This document shows, piece after piece, positions 1 to 9,066 of a stretch of 64,000 nt of DNA; within the stretch, counting starts at the first letter, position 1; each line of letters begins with the position of its first letter. The stretch lies in the NCBI GenBank assembly GCA_022539475.1, contig VCMS01000022.1:434001-498000 (forward strand). Reading direction: 5' to 3'. The notes under the pieces were generated by a model. That model did no database searches, was not told where the DNA came from, and worked only from the letters and a program-made list of their open reading frames with translations. This stretch comes from Gracilaria domingensis (lineage: Eukaryota > Rhodophyta > Florideophyceae > Gracilariales > Gracilariaceae). A program made the translations under genes and the position numbers.

Positions 1-6
1 GAGCCG

Positions 7-765
7 CTAAAGGCCTGGCGAATTGCTACACCCAACGCTAGCGTCAGGTCCTGAGAAAGACACTATCTGTCCACTCGTATCACTCTCTGACTCTGATGAG
101 ACGCCGTCGTATGCCTTTATCCATTCCATTGGAGCAGGGGGTGAGCTGTGGACCGGATGTACAGGAGGAGTTATGTCGGCAACACGTTGTCTCTTCCTCC
201 GTGATGCAAGGGAGCGAAATCCGGACGCGACGGCTTTTCTCACCTCGCCAGCAATTCCATCAAGTTTATCCTCCAGTGCGTTGTCTGGTTGTAATTCGTC
301 ATTTTCGGACGGCACCCTCTTTCTCTTGACTGGTGAGGATGGCTTAACCTGTTGTGGAGTGCTGTTTTCGTCTCTTTGTTGAAGCGCCGTCCTCAGTGCC
401 TGTTCTCTTCGAACGTCGCGAAGACGGCGTCCCTGTAGATCGCGACAGGAGTCGAAGTTTGTGGTTTTCTTGGTGGCCGACGACCCTTTGAGTAGGGCGC
501 CGAAGCCACCCTTTCCACCTGGTAGCGCGCGGCGGATGAAGAGCTGAACAAACGCGGTGTGCTCACCTGGCTTGGTGATGAAACTCTCGGGGCGAAGCAA
601 AACACCTGCTTGGCAGAGATAGAAGGACTGAGAGGGCAGGCCAGTGGTGGAATTTATGGCGAACGTAAGATCTCGGTGGTGCAAAGCACGGCTGTGGTCG
701 CCGATTCGAAGATTGAGGGTGCCCGCGTGGGGAAGACCTGCTAGCAGTACGTTGACAGGAGCCAT
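7..765 (-). CDS. SDE2: SDE2-like protein with N-terminal ubiquitin-like domain
   Basis: 252 aa, ATG start, complete. Residues 1-84 form a ubiquitin-like segment ending in G83-G84, followed at once by K85-G86-G87-F-G. This is the GG|KGG junction of Sde2 proteins, at which a deubiquitinase cuts and exposes an N-terminal Lys on the C-terminal part. Downstream come the Sde2 core (LKGSSATKKTTNFDSCRDLQ, about 92-111), an R/K-rich stretch, a K/R/S-rich bipartite-like region (about 140-195) and an acidic Ser tail. In other eukaryotes the processed protein acts in the spliceosome and in genome stability in the nucleus. It is shorter than animal SDE2 and lacks the extended C-terminal SAP region. Its upstream region faces the 1.2 kb gap that follows the 3' end of SEC24. 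The family call is firm; cellular role is by homology. Confidence 0.85.
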   Translation of the reverse strand: MAPVNVLLAGLPHAGTLNLRIGDHSRALHHRDLTFAINSTTGLPSQSFYLCQAGVLLRPESFITKPGEHTAFVQLFIRRALPGGKGGFGALLKGSSATKKTTNFDSCRDLQGRRLRDVRREQALRTALQQRDENSTPQQVKPSSPVKRKRVPSENDELQPDNALEDKLDGIAGEVRKAVASGFRSLASRRKRQRVADITPPVHPVHSSPPAPMEWIKAYDGVSSESESDTSGQIVSFSGPDASVGCSNSPGL

Positions 766-1998
766 AGCGGAAGGTCTGAGCGAAACAAAGGGGATGCGCG
801 AGCGAGTGAGGATGAGGTGAGAACTTCAGCTCCGGTTGTATCTGACGGCTTGAGCGCAGCAGTACGAATTGTATCGCGATACGAAGGCTGCAGAAAGTTT
901 CGCGTTTTTGGCGGGAGGAAGACCGAAATTTTTCGTTAGAACAGCTTCGCTACGCTGAGAAATCGACGTCAGGAGTCCTGACTCAGGACACACCTGTGTC
1001 ACGCTGCGCTCCACCGTGGGTTTTGCGTCCAAACACACAAACACATCACAGCGCCCTTGGCATGGGCCCCGTAGTGGTCGTTGAAGCGCGCACAGAAAGT
1101 CACCTGTTCAAGATTTTTAGACAGCTTTCTGTCAGGAGCACCGACATACAGTACGAGATGATGTGTCGGACACATTGTGTCGTCGACAAAGGGTTACAAG
1201 GGTAACTTTACACGTAACGTACCTTCGGTAATTCTCGAGAACCGGAGCAACCAACTTTGATGAGTCTGTAACTTTGTCTCCGAGGGGCACCATCATCACA
1301 TCGTCATAACGGGGGTCGCGTTGTGCCGTTGGAGAAAGGTATGCAAGGATACTGCGAGTGGACCGGAACTCGAAGGAAAGAATCCCCGCTAAGCCTTCAT
1401 GGTGACAAGATGAATGAGAATCAAGTCTCAAGAATTGTTGGCCAAAGTACCGTCGGTACCCTGTCGTCTTCACGGGGCGCAGAGGCCTTCCATATTGTAC
1501 TTCGACGACACATTGAGGTTTTTGGAGGTTTGGCGACATATAGTTTCACTAGTTAGCTGTGTCTCTGCTCGAACTAACTACTTTGTTAGACCTCAAAGCT
1601 ATGTCACTCTTCCATGGACAAGGACAAAACGATTTGCTCGGAGCAGTAGCCGTTATCCACAACCAAAGTCGACGAGGAAAAGTTTCTAAACTCAAGAGCT
1701 TGTGATGTATAAATAGTTTGACGTTTTTGAAAACATGGGATCGTTGCGAGTCTTCTTCCTCGGCTTCATGGTCAGTTGCTCCTATAAATATGAAACAGAA
1801 GCTTTTGTAAGCGCCGACAATCTGGAGGAGTAGCACGCTCCTAAGCGCAACCTGCGATGGAACCATGCGTACTATTCGAACACGCAGTTATCATAACATC
1901 GTCTTTAGTATATGTAGGTCTTTAGTTACTGCATCTGCATGACTTGAAAACGTTGGAAAGCGTGGGCTGTGCCATCTAACGAATCTTCACAACTTCCT
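766..1998. other. Intergenic, no recognised gene
   Basis: About 1.2 kb between the SDE2 promoter and the SEC24 stop. Short overlapping open frames occur on both strands (for example 1132-1539 minus), but none resembles a known family and several begin with non-ATG codons. It holds one copy of the recurrent motif ACAAGGGTA (1196-1204) and a relative TACCTTCGGTA (about 1219-1229). Confidence 0.5.
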
Positions 1999-4900
1999 CT
2001 AGTATCCATGATTTAACATCTCCCATGTTTGCAAGTCACTTTGAGCCGAGTCATTGGACATTCTATCCATCACCCGCCTGTGAATCTGTCTCAGATAATT
2101 CACATAACTATATGGACCTGTGCCTTGGTCTTCTATCAATAACGGAATCATGAACTTAGCCTCCCCACCAGCACCAGGGGCACTACGTACAACTACTTGT
2201 GGTCTTGAAAGCCCACGTCTCTCCCCTACGAGCCGCCCAATGATTCTAGCAATCCGTTGTCCCTTCTCTCCAATATCCTTTGTAAGCGCAGCAGACCCGC
2301 CCGTTTCTGCTCGGATGCACAGTCGCCCCTGACCAATTTGCACAACCACATCTTCTGCTTCCCTCTTGTCTACTTGAGCTCCGAGCCATAGCACCAATTG
2401 CATTCCATTCTCCACCAAAAGCATTTTGTTATCGGCCAGTGATTCGGCTCCCAGCGGCATTGTGTTTGGTAGAGCAATAGGCTCCTTTGATGGATTTTGC
2501 GGATGCATAGTGTCACCCCCAGCCGCAGACACCATAGGATCTGCAGGTGGCGGCAACGGAAGTCCAGCCTTCTCATTTAGGTTAGTAAGGTCCCACAGTC
2601 GTGGGTAGCAAAGCGCCGCGACCTCTGATACCTTTCCGCTATTGATAAATGATAAAGTTGCAGCTCGTTCGTCTACCGTAACAGCGTCCGGTGCCTGCAT
2701 TGACAATGCTGCTTTGCGAAACGCTGCAGACTTAAGAAGTCCAAGCATCATTACCGGCAGAACCTTCAACGCCTCTGGCAAGATGAGCTGACCACTTAGT
2801 GATGCAGTTGTACAATGCTTGCGATAGACATAAAACGCTTGAGCAGTCTTGTCGGTAAACGCTTCACCTGCTTTAGAAAAGCTTGTTCCACCAATCAGCA
2901 CGGCTGAACTTGCCTTCTTCGCCATATACGCAGCGGTGGCATCCACATCAGCATGTTTAAAGACATCGGCCAATACTGTTGTCTTCTGCGCAAACATGGT
3001 GTGCACGCGGATGCATCTTCTGCCCAAGAAGTCGGTATGCAGTACAGCGCATTGAACGCATGCATCGTCAAAGAGAGAAGAGCCGCCCCCATACCTGCTT
3101 CCCCCTCGCTTATCTTCAGCATTTAGTTTTGAAGAGACGGTTATCTCAAGCCCCACAGTAGAAGAAGCGTCGAAAACAGGGCCCGCGATGTCGTCGCCTC
3201 TTTGTGGTCTTCCGAAATGACCGATATATTCTCCTTTCACATCGAGCCCCGGCGAGGTTCTAACTCGCAACAAAGCTTCAAACGCACGCGGTTCACTGGC
3301 AGCGACACATAGTGATCGATGCAATGATGCACCATCTCGAATAGGATCAAAACCAGTAAACAAATGCATGCGACCACCACAGGCACGCGGAATTTTCCCT
3401 AATGTAGCTGCATCAATATAGACCGACGACGGAGCCAAGAACAGGTCCACGGTGGCCTGCATCTCTGCGAGCTCACAACCTAGTATCTCATAACTGGGAG
3501 TGGCTTCCTTGAGTAATCCCATCTCACGATCTTCGCCACCACCAATAGCTCCCCCGCCGCGACGTTCGAGCTTTGATACTCCAGCAGTCGGAAGAGATCC
3601 AGCAACAACGAAGGCTTTACCTCCACAATCCGAAAACGCAAGCTTTATAGTTTGCAGTGCAGATCCAAGAGAGCATTCAATGGGAGCCGTGCTTTGGTTG
3701 CCATTAGGCTGTTGCTGAGCACCGGAATTAAGCCCATGTGCCTCAATGGCAGCATCGACGGCAGACAAGGCTTGCTTGGGGGTTAGGAACAAGGCATCAC
3801 CTCCTAGGGGAACAAATGGATCCATAACATCGGGAACGAACTGAGTCGTGACGCTCTTTCCGTCCTCTGCGCCGCGGGCATCAAAGAAGTGAAGCCCTTT
3901 GTCAAAAGTCATAACCGCAATGCGCGCACCTTGGTTGCTTCCAGGCAATAAACTTGAGGCAATGGCTGATCTAATGGACCTAATGGCAAAGGCAGCAAGT
4001 CCCGATGACACAGAACCGGAAGACACATCAAGTGCAAAAATGTAACAGGGAGGGCGAGGGGGACGAATGCAATAATCAGGTGAGCCAACTATATAATCCA
4101 CGGAACCCAATCGAAGCTCATGGCGCTGATCAGCATCCATTCTTAGCCCAGTGGCTGGGGATATCGGGGAGAAATGTTCAGTGGGAGTAGTATTGACATG
4201 CCCACATAAGTTACATTGGAACTGAGATCCACCGCTCATGAACTTGAAGCCTGGGTTTGCGTAGCCATTACAGCGTTCACATCGCAGCGGTCCGCCAATC
4301 TGCTTTGCAGAAAAGTCGACGATGGGCACAGGCATCTCGCCCGGCTCCGGATTTGCAAAAGGAGTGATCATAACAGCCAACGGCAGTCCACTAAGAGCCA
4401 TAAGGCTAGGATCTGAAGCGATTGCATTCGTGGTGAGCCGCATAAAACGCAAGCGAGCACTGCCATCATCGACGGATATAAAATCAGCATTGGATGTGGG
4501 AATGGAAGGAAAGGAAGAACCATCAGCCGAAAGCGACATCCCACGGTGAAAGTACGAGCGCGGAGTGCCACAAGGCGACTCTACAGAACATGGACGCGGC
4601 ATCATAGAAGAATTAAGCTGCTGTTGAGGCTGCGCAGCAGTAGCGGGCGCCGGTTGCGCGGTCGCCCCATACGCAGGCTGCGGCTGACTGCCAGCATAGC
4701 CAGGCGGCAGCGGTCTTGCAGCCATAGTTGCGGGGTTTGGACGCATGTTGGGAGGAGTGGGGCGCATGTTGGACGGCCGCATCGGCGCGGCAGGTGCGAC
4801 GGCAGACTGCACATGCTGCGCTGACGGAGGCGCAGCCGGTGGGGCGTATTGTGCAGCAGACGGACCGTTTGACACCACGCCGTTGGGCTTAAGTGACATG

Positions 4901-5403
4901 GCTTGCATGCGTGAGTGTAACGGCTGCTGCTGCTGCGGGGATGGGCGCATGCCACCATACCGCGCCGCGGAAGGCGCCACCGATTGCTGCATACGCTGCG
5001 GCGCCTGTTGCATCGGCGGGGCTTGTTGCATCGGCGGTGCTTGTGGCATTGGCGGCGCTTGTCGCATTGGCGGCGCTTGCTGCATTGGCGGCGTTTGCTG
5101 CATTGGCGGCGCTTGCTGCATTGGCGGCGATTGCTGCATTGGCGGCGCAGGTCTCATAGACGGCATGGGCCTCGGTCTCATCGGAGGCGCCTGCCGCATC
5201 GGCGAAGCGTGGTGCAAGTTCTGCGGCTGCGACTGCATCATGGGCTGCTGCGCAGGACGCGGCGGCTGCACGGCGTGGAACGGCCCCCCAGTCGGAGGCA
5301 AAGCGGCAGGCTGCGGCGGTTGCTGCTTGGGATCGCCGGGACGGGCGTACTGCGGACGCGGCTGCACGTTGCGCGGCGGGTACGGGGCGCCGGGCGTCTG
5401 CAT
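1999..5403 (-). CDS. SEC24: COPII coat cargo-binding subunit Sec24
   Basis: Sec24 binds cargo in the inner COPII coat (with Sec23, Sar1) at ER exit sites. I chose the ATG at 5403 (1134 aa). An upstream in-frame ATG at 5619 would add 72 residues of Arg/Ala/Pro-rich sequence that reads through a G-run leader and looks like translated 5' UTR. The first ~300 residues are Pro/Gln/Met-rich and disordered, including tandem PPMQQA-type repeats. Then follow the PFA-NP motif, the four-Cys zinc finger (CERCNG...CNLCGHV), the trunk domain (PPCYIFALDVSSGSVSSGLA), a beta-sandwich and helical region, and a gelsolin-like C-terminus ending LQTWEMLNHGY. Length fits the family (900-1150 aa). No intron is evident. 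Divergent from QNG1 across a short promoter. Confidence 0.93.
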   Translation of the reverse strand: MQTPGAPYPPRNVQPRPQYARPGDPKQQPPQPAALPPTGGPFHAVQPPRPAQQPMMQSQPQNLHHASPMRQAPPMRPRPMPSMRPAPPMQQSPPMQQAPPMQQTPPMQQAPPMRQAPPMPQAPPMQQAPPMQQAPQRMQQSVAPSAARYGGMRPSPQQQQPLHSRMQAMSLKPNGVVSNGPSAAQYAPPAAPPSAQHVQSAVAPAAPMRPSNMRPTPPNMRPNPATMAARPLPPGYAGSQPQPAYGATAQPAPATAAQPQQQLNSSMMPRPCSVESPCGTPRSYFHRGMSLSADGSSFPSIPTSNADFISVDDGSARLRFMRLTTNAIASDPSLMALSGLPLAVMITPFANPEPGEMPVPIVDFSAKQIGGPLRCERCNGYANPGFKFMSGGSQFQCNLCGHVNTTPTEHFSPISPATGLRMDADQRHELRLGSVDYIVGSPDYCIRPPRPPCYIFALDVSSGSVSSGLAAFAIRSIRSAIASSLLPGSNQGARIAVMTFDKGLHFFDARGAEDGKSVTTQFVPDVMDPFVPLGGDALFLTPKQALSAVDAAIEAHGLNSGAQQQPNGNQSTAPIECSLGSALQTIKLAFSDCGGKAFVVAGSLPTAGVSKLERRGGGAIGGGEDREMGLLKEATPSYEILGCELAEMQATVDLFLAPSSVYIDAATLGKIPRACGGRMHLFTGFDPIRDGASLHRSLCVAASEPRAFEALLRVRTSPGLDVKGEYIGHFGRPQRGDDIAGPVFDASSTVGLEITVSSKLNAEDKRGGSRYGGGSSLFDDACVQCAVLHTDFLGRRCIRVHTMFAQKTTVLADVFKHADVDATAAYMAKKASSAVLIGGTSFSKAGEAFTDKTAQAFYVYRKHCTTASLSGQLILPEALKVLPVMMLGLLKSAAFRKAALSMQAPDAVTVDERAATLSFINSGKVSEVAALCYPRLWDLTNLNEKAGLPLPPPADPMVSAAGGDTMHPQNPSKEPIALPNTMPLGAESLADNKMLLVENGMQLVLWLGAQVDKREAEDVVVQIGQGRLCIRAETGGSAALTKDIGEKGQRIARIIGRLVGERRGLSRPQVVVRSAPGAGGEAKFMIPLLIEDQGTGPYSYVNYLRQIHRRVMDRMSNDSAQSDLQTWEMLNHGY
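4981..5156 (-). repeat. Tandem 18-bp coding repeat (PPMQQA) in SEC24
   Basis: About nine imperfect copies of an 18-bp unit, read on the plus strand as GCTTGCTGCATTGGCGGC, encode a degenerate PPMQQA/PPMRQA hexapeptide in the disordered N-terminus of Sec24. The copies differ by single substitutions, as expected from slippage expansion of a coding minisatellite. Confidence 0.85.
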
Positions 5404-5759
5404 GGTGGGCGGGCGCGATGGCAGGAGGGGGGGGGGCGGGGGGGTGGGGGCGGTGGGGGGGCGCCGGCTTGATCGCCGCGACGCGAGCGCGATGGCGATG
5501 GCGCTTGCGCTTGGCGTGGCGCAGGCGTGGCTGCGACGGCGCCTGACACGACCCGGCCAGGCGCTTGTTGATTGATGGCTGCTGCGCCGGCGAGCGCTGT
5601 GATTGGCTGTCGCTCGCATTCTGTAATGCGGCCGTCGTTGAACACTTGCTGGCGTTGCCCCGTTGACCTTCGAGCCGCATCGAGTTGGCTCGATCGATCC
5701 CGCACCTACCTTTGGTACAAAGGTAGCCTTCTACCCGCCAGCCTTCTACCCGCCACGCA
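5404..5759. promoter_or_regulatory. Divergent promoter region of SEC24 and QNG1
   Basis: The 356 bp between the two chosen ATGs must hold both promoters. On the SEC24 side (5404-5465) the plus strand carries G-runs of up to 10, so the SEC24 sense leader is C-rich. On the QNG1 side lie a 19-bp palindromic motif (5707-5725) and a direct repeat GCCTTCTACCCGCC (from 5727 and from 5741) just before the ATG. Confidence 0.6.
5707..5725. promoter_or_regulatory. Palindromic TACCTTTG-GTA-CAAAGGTA site
   Basis: The two 8-bp arms TACCTTTG and CAAAGGTA are exact reverse complements around a 3-bp centre, 34 bp upstream of the QNG1 ATG. A rearranged form of the same half-sites (TACAAAGGTACCTTTGGTA) recurs at 62358-62376, and single half-sites occur in several other intergenic regions. 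It is a candidate binding site for a dimeric factor. No factor is identified. Confidence 0.35.
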
Positions 5760-6941
5760 ATGGCGTCTCTTCCGAGCCAGATGGTCAGAGAGACGGCGTC
5801 CTACGTCGCATCTCTGCCCGGTTCCCATGTCTCCGTTAATGCCCAAGCCTGCAGGGCAGCCGCCTCCTTCCTCCACAGCCTCGTTCCGGGTGCTAGACGC
5901 TCTCGCCAATCAGTGTCCGCCTCATGGTGCAACGCCAATGGACTGCACCCTTCCTCTCCCTCCCCGCACGCTCTTAAATGGTCAGTGCTAGTCACCCAAA
6001 TTCCGTGAGTCATTCGTCACGCCAAGCTGCAGCTCACACCCCTCCTCTGTCCCGATAGGATTTTCACCATTGATACCCTCAATTTTTGTTTCTGGACGCC
6101 GCCTGGCGCAGAACCGTTTACTGTATCCTACAAGAACAAGTTGTATACTGGATATTGGGCACTTTGTGCGGCGGTCAACAGGGCGATTGATGATGAAATA
6201 CCGATTACCGAGCCGCATTTTATGAGTACGGTCGATTTGCAGACACTTCAACACGTCTTCAGATCTACGACAAGCACCACCATTCCTCTGCTCGAGCAAA
6301 GAGCCCGCGTACTAAACGAAGCTGGATCTGTGCTTATACGGAGCTTCAACTCCTCAGTGCATTCCCTCGTTCAAAGCGCGAACGGTAGCTCCCAGGAACT
6401 TATCCGAAAACTGGTTTCCCATTTCAAGTCATACAACGATTCTATCTCACCGGACGCGCTTTCCACATCCGGCGCGCATCGGCTATCACAACACACCCAT
6501 GCGCAACCTTCAAGGCTCTGCTTCTACAAGCGAGCTCAGATTTTTGTGGCCGATGTTTGGGCATGTTTTGCAGCAACCAACCAGTACCAATTCCATGACA
6601 TTCACCATCTCACCATGTTTGCTGATTACAGGGTTCCTCAGATACTTGTTTGGCTCGGAGCCCTGAAATATTCCGAGTCCTTGATGAACGATCTCAAATC
6701 GGAGGTTGAACTTGAGTCTGGCAATCCGCGAGAGATTGAAATACGAGGCTGTTCAATTCATGCCGTTGAATTGATTCGAAACGAGCTGCAACAGTTACAA
6801 GCAGACAGAATCGACGAGCATGGTAACTCTGTTCAACTCAACTCGGTCCTGATTGATTTTCTGTTGTGGGACTACGCGACTGCCCACAAGGACAAACTGA
6901 ACCTAGTTCCAATACACCATGTTAAGTCTGTGTACTACTAG
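5760..6941 (+). CDS. QNG1: Queuosine 5'-phosphate N-glycosylase/hydrolase (DUF2419), 2 exons
   Basis: Salvages queuine by releasing it from queuosine 5'-phosphate, feeding tRNA modification. Exon 1 is 5760-5980; the intron is 5981-6058 (donor GTCAGT, acceptor CGATAG); exon 2 is 6059-6941. The product is 367 aa. The join restores the family block ALKWIFTIDTLNFCFW. A second donor, GTGAGT at 6005, is in the same phase and would insert SVLVTQIP into this conserved block, so I prefer the upstream donor on homology. Other family blocks are YTGYWALCAAVNRA, FYKRAQIFVADVWACF, LTMFADYRVPQIL, VEIRGCS-like EIEIRGCSIHAVEL, IDFLLWDYA, and the terminal VPIHHVKSVYY, which matches animal homologues to the last residue. 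Length agrees with the human protein (about 340 aa). Confidence 0.92.
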
Positions 6942-7107
6942 CCACTAAATGTGGTTTGAAACCTTGCAAATACGAAGGTAAAACGTTAAACGTTTCCATT
7001 CGTCCACTTTCCAGTGCATTGCGCCGTGTCCAGAAAGTGTATCAATATCGCGTACTAGAGACGACGGATTCTGACGACGGATCTACTATCGCATCAGCCA
7101 ACCACGT

Positions 7108-8652
7108 CTATGATACACTCCAGTCTGCAATCTTACGCGCCGCAGTTTTGTCGACACTTGCCTGTACGGCGTCAAACCCAATATTGACATCTTGCATCTC
7201 AATATCTCTGTTATCGCTCAGGGCATTAAGAGCAGCTCTCCGACAGGCGCCCTGAATATCTGCTCCGGTGAAGCCCTCAGATTTCTCCGCCCGAACACAG
7301 ACCTGCTCAGCAACTCTTTCTTTCAAATTCATGCGCTTTGCAAAGACGATGCCAATTTGTCTTCGCCCTTCAGAGTTGGGCAACGGAACAAGAACACATC
7401 TGTCAATTCTTCCTGGACGCAAAAGCGATTTAGCTACCATCCATGGAGCATTCGTAGCGGCGACTACTTTTACGCCTGAAGAAAGTTTATCCAAAATGGT
7501 GCCCAATACAGCAGGCAGTCTCTTCATGGAAGGCGCAAAGAGCGCATCAATCTCATCTAGAAAGATCAGTGCAGGTGGGTCTGCAGCTGCTTGTTCAAAA
7601 TGAAAACGCAGTAGACGCTCCGACTCGCCAACTGCTCCCCGAGCTAGCTCCGCCGCCTGCAAAGGTATTATACGAGTATTGGTGGCACTCGCTGCCTCTC
7701 TGACGAGTGAAGTCTTTCCCGTTCCAGGCGCCCCGTACAACAGCAAAGCGCTTGGGGTGCGAACGCCTAGTTTTCTTAATCGTTCTGAGAGCACGATAGG
7801 ATGATACAAGAGTCGCTTCAAATACTTTTCCGCTTCTTCTGCTCCGGGAAGTACAGAACGGACTTGTTGCCAGGACTTTGCCATCCGTTGCTTATCTACT
7901 TTAGGACGCTGTTCACGAGTTACACGGGACGGCAAAGAAAGCACAAGGTCACAGGCGCCGACAACATTTGGGTGCAAGTCGCTGCGGCTGTTAGCCAAAA
8001 GGAGCAAGACAACACCAGCCATATCCCTGAGAGAATGACGAAACGCCAAAAAGATAGCCGCATACCGATTGAGAAGGGGAGCAAACGTAAGGTGAGCATC
8101 ATCGATCACGAGGACTGATGGGCTAGCAGCAATCGCAGCATACGCATAATACATGAGGGATTTCAGCAGTGCTGGAGCTTCGCTAACGCTAAGGTGAGTG
8201 GGCTGTAACCGAATGTAAGTGGCGCCACAACGCCAAACCGCATGGGCAGCAACAGACGATTTTCCACCGCCCGGATCAGACAGCAGAAGGATCGCCCTAG
8301 GTGAGAATGGCTCCATCGCCAACGCCCTACGCAGCATTGCGTGTAACGGCGGCGAGGTGTCGACATCAAGAGAGAAGGGCGAGTTCAATGAAGGCGGTAT
8401 AGGTGGTAGTAAGTATGTCTTCGTGTCATCGGTTGTGTGTAGTGCATCGCCGGGCTCGCAGCGCACGACGATGACGGAAAATGTTCGCGGAAGAAAGGGT
8501 AGCTCATACGGTGTTGCTGGGGGCGGCAACTCGCTTCGCAAGAAATAATCGCGGAGAAGGGCAGCGCTCGCCGTTCGTGCGGCGCGAGATTCCCACGTTA
8601 AGCGAAGTACAAGCGACTTCGCAGCTGGAGGCGATGATGCATCTTGAGTCAT
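7108..8652 (-). CDS. Compact divergent double-AAA ATPase (Cdc48/AFG2/PEX1 class)
   Basis: 514 aa, ATG start. There are two AAA modules. D1 has Walker A GGGKS (128-132) and a Walker B VLVIDDAH (180-187) in which the catalytic Glu is replaced. It lacks a clear SRH, so D1 probably binds but may not hydrolyse ATP. D2 is canonical: GAPGTGKTS (307-315), ALIFLDEIDALF (361-372), sensor 1 VVAATNAPW and LLRPGRIDR with both Arg fingers (R412, R415), then a C-terminal helical lid with GFTGADIQGACRRAAL. D2 sequence (GVRTPSALLLYGAPG, RIDRCVLVPLPN) resembles AFG2/SPATA5-type remodelers of ribosome maturation, but PEX1/PEX6 cannot be excluded. Usual relatives have 750-1200 aa; here the N-domain is at most ~110 residues. 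Convergent with QNG1 and divergent from HisG. Confidence 0.7.
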   Translation of the reverse strand: MTQDASSPPAAKSLVLRLTWESRAARTASAALLRDYFLRSELPPPATPYELPFLPRTFSVIVVRCEPGDALHTTDDTKTYLLPPIPPSLNSPFSLDVDTSPPLHAMLRRALAMEPFSPRAILLLSDPGGGKSSVAAHAVWRCGATYIRLQPTHLSVSEAPALLKSLMYYAYAAIAASPSVLVIDDAHLTFAPLLNRYAAIFLAFRHSLRDMAGVVLLLLANSRSDLHPNVVGACDLVLSLPSRVTREQRPKVDKQRMAKSWQQVRSVLPGAEEAEKYLKRLLYHPIVLSERLRKLGVRTPSALLLYGAPGTGKTSLVREAASATNTRIIPLQAAELARGAVGESERLLRFHFEQAAADPPALIFLDEIDALFAPSMKRLPAVLGTILDKLSSGVKVVAATNAPWMVAKSLLRPGRIDRCVLVPLPNSEGRRQIGIVFAKRMNLKERVAEQVCVRAEKSEGFTGADIQGACRRAALNALSDNRDIEMQDVNIGFDAVQASVDKTAARKIADWSVS

Positions 8653-9066
8653 GCCGCGGCGGGGACAATTGCCGATGCATCTCTTCGACGCCTTATTCGA
8701 TATGAATCGTTTGAGGGTATGATATTCCGATTGATCTCATACTGTACCATGTAGATTTTCGGAAAAAAAAGCCACGTTCTTCGTGCTTGGACTCTCATAC
8801 GCAGGAAGTGCTCATTCTCATCTGCTTTCGTAGTGCCGCTGAGTCAGCATCATACGAGGGGGGGTACATCGAAGCGGAACTGCGAGCCGACTATTTGATC
8901 CGTCGCTGCACTATCGTCATCATCGTCATTCGGCTCTTCTGCCATCGCTGCACTGATATACTTCAGGAGTCTTCTACTTCTATCAGACTTTTTCTCTGCT
9001 TTTCAAGCCTGCTCGAGTTCTTTCAAGTACTTGTTATATCTCTTCGACGCTCTGAGGAACGACATC
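8653..9066. promoter_or_regulatory. Divergent promoter region of AAA ATPase and HisG
   Basis: 414 bp between two divergent start codons. It holds an A8 run near 8763 and pyrimidine-rich stretches ahead of HisG. I see no unambiguous TATA box. Confidence 0.4.

Noticed and set aside
1132-1539. 135-aa minus frame between SDE2 and SEC24
   Set aside because: No family resemblance, ordinary random-like composition, overlapping open frames on the other strand.
4745-5575. 276-aa plus-strand frame (Gly/Cys-rich repeats)
   Set aside because: Exact antisense of the SEC24 N-terminal repeat; GC-rich repeats keep all frames open.
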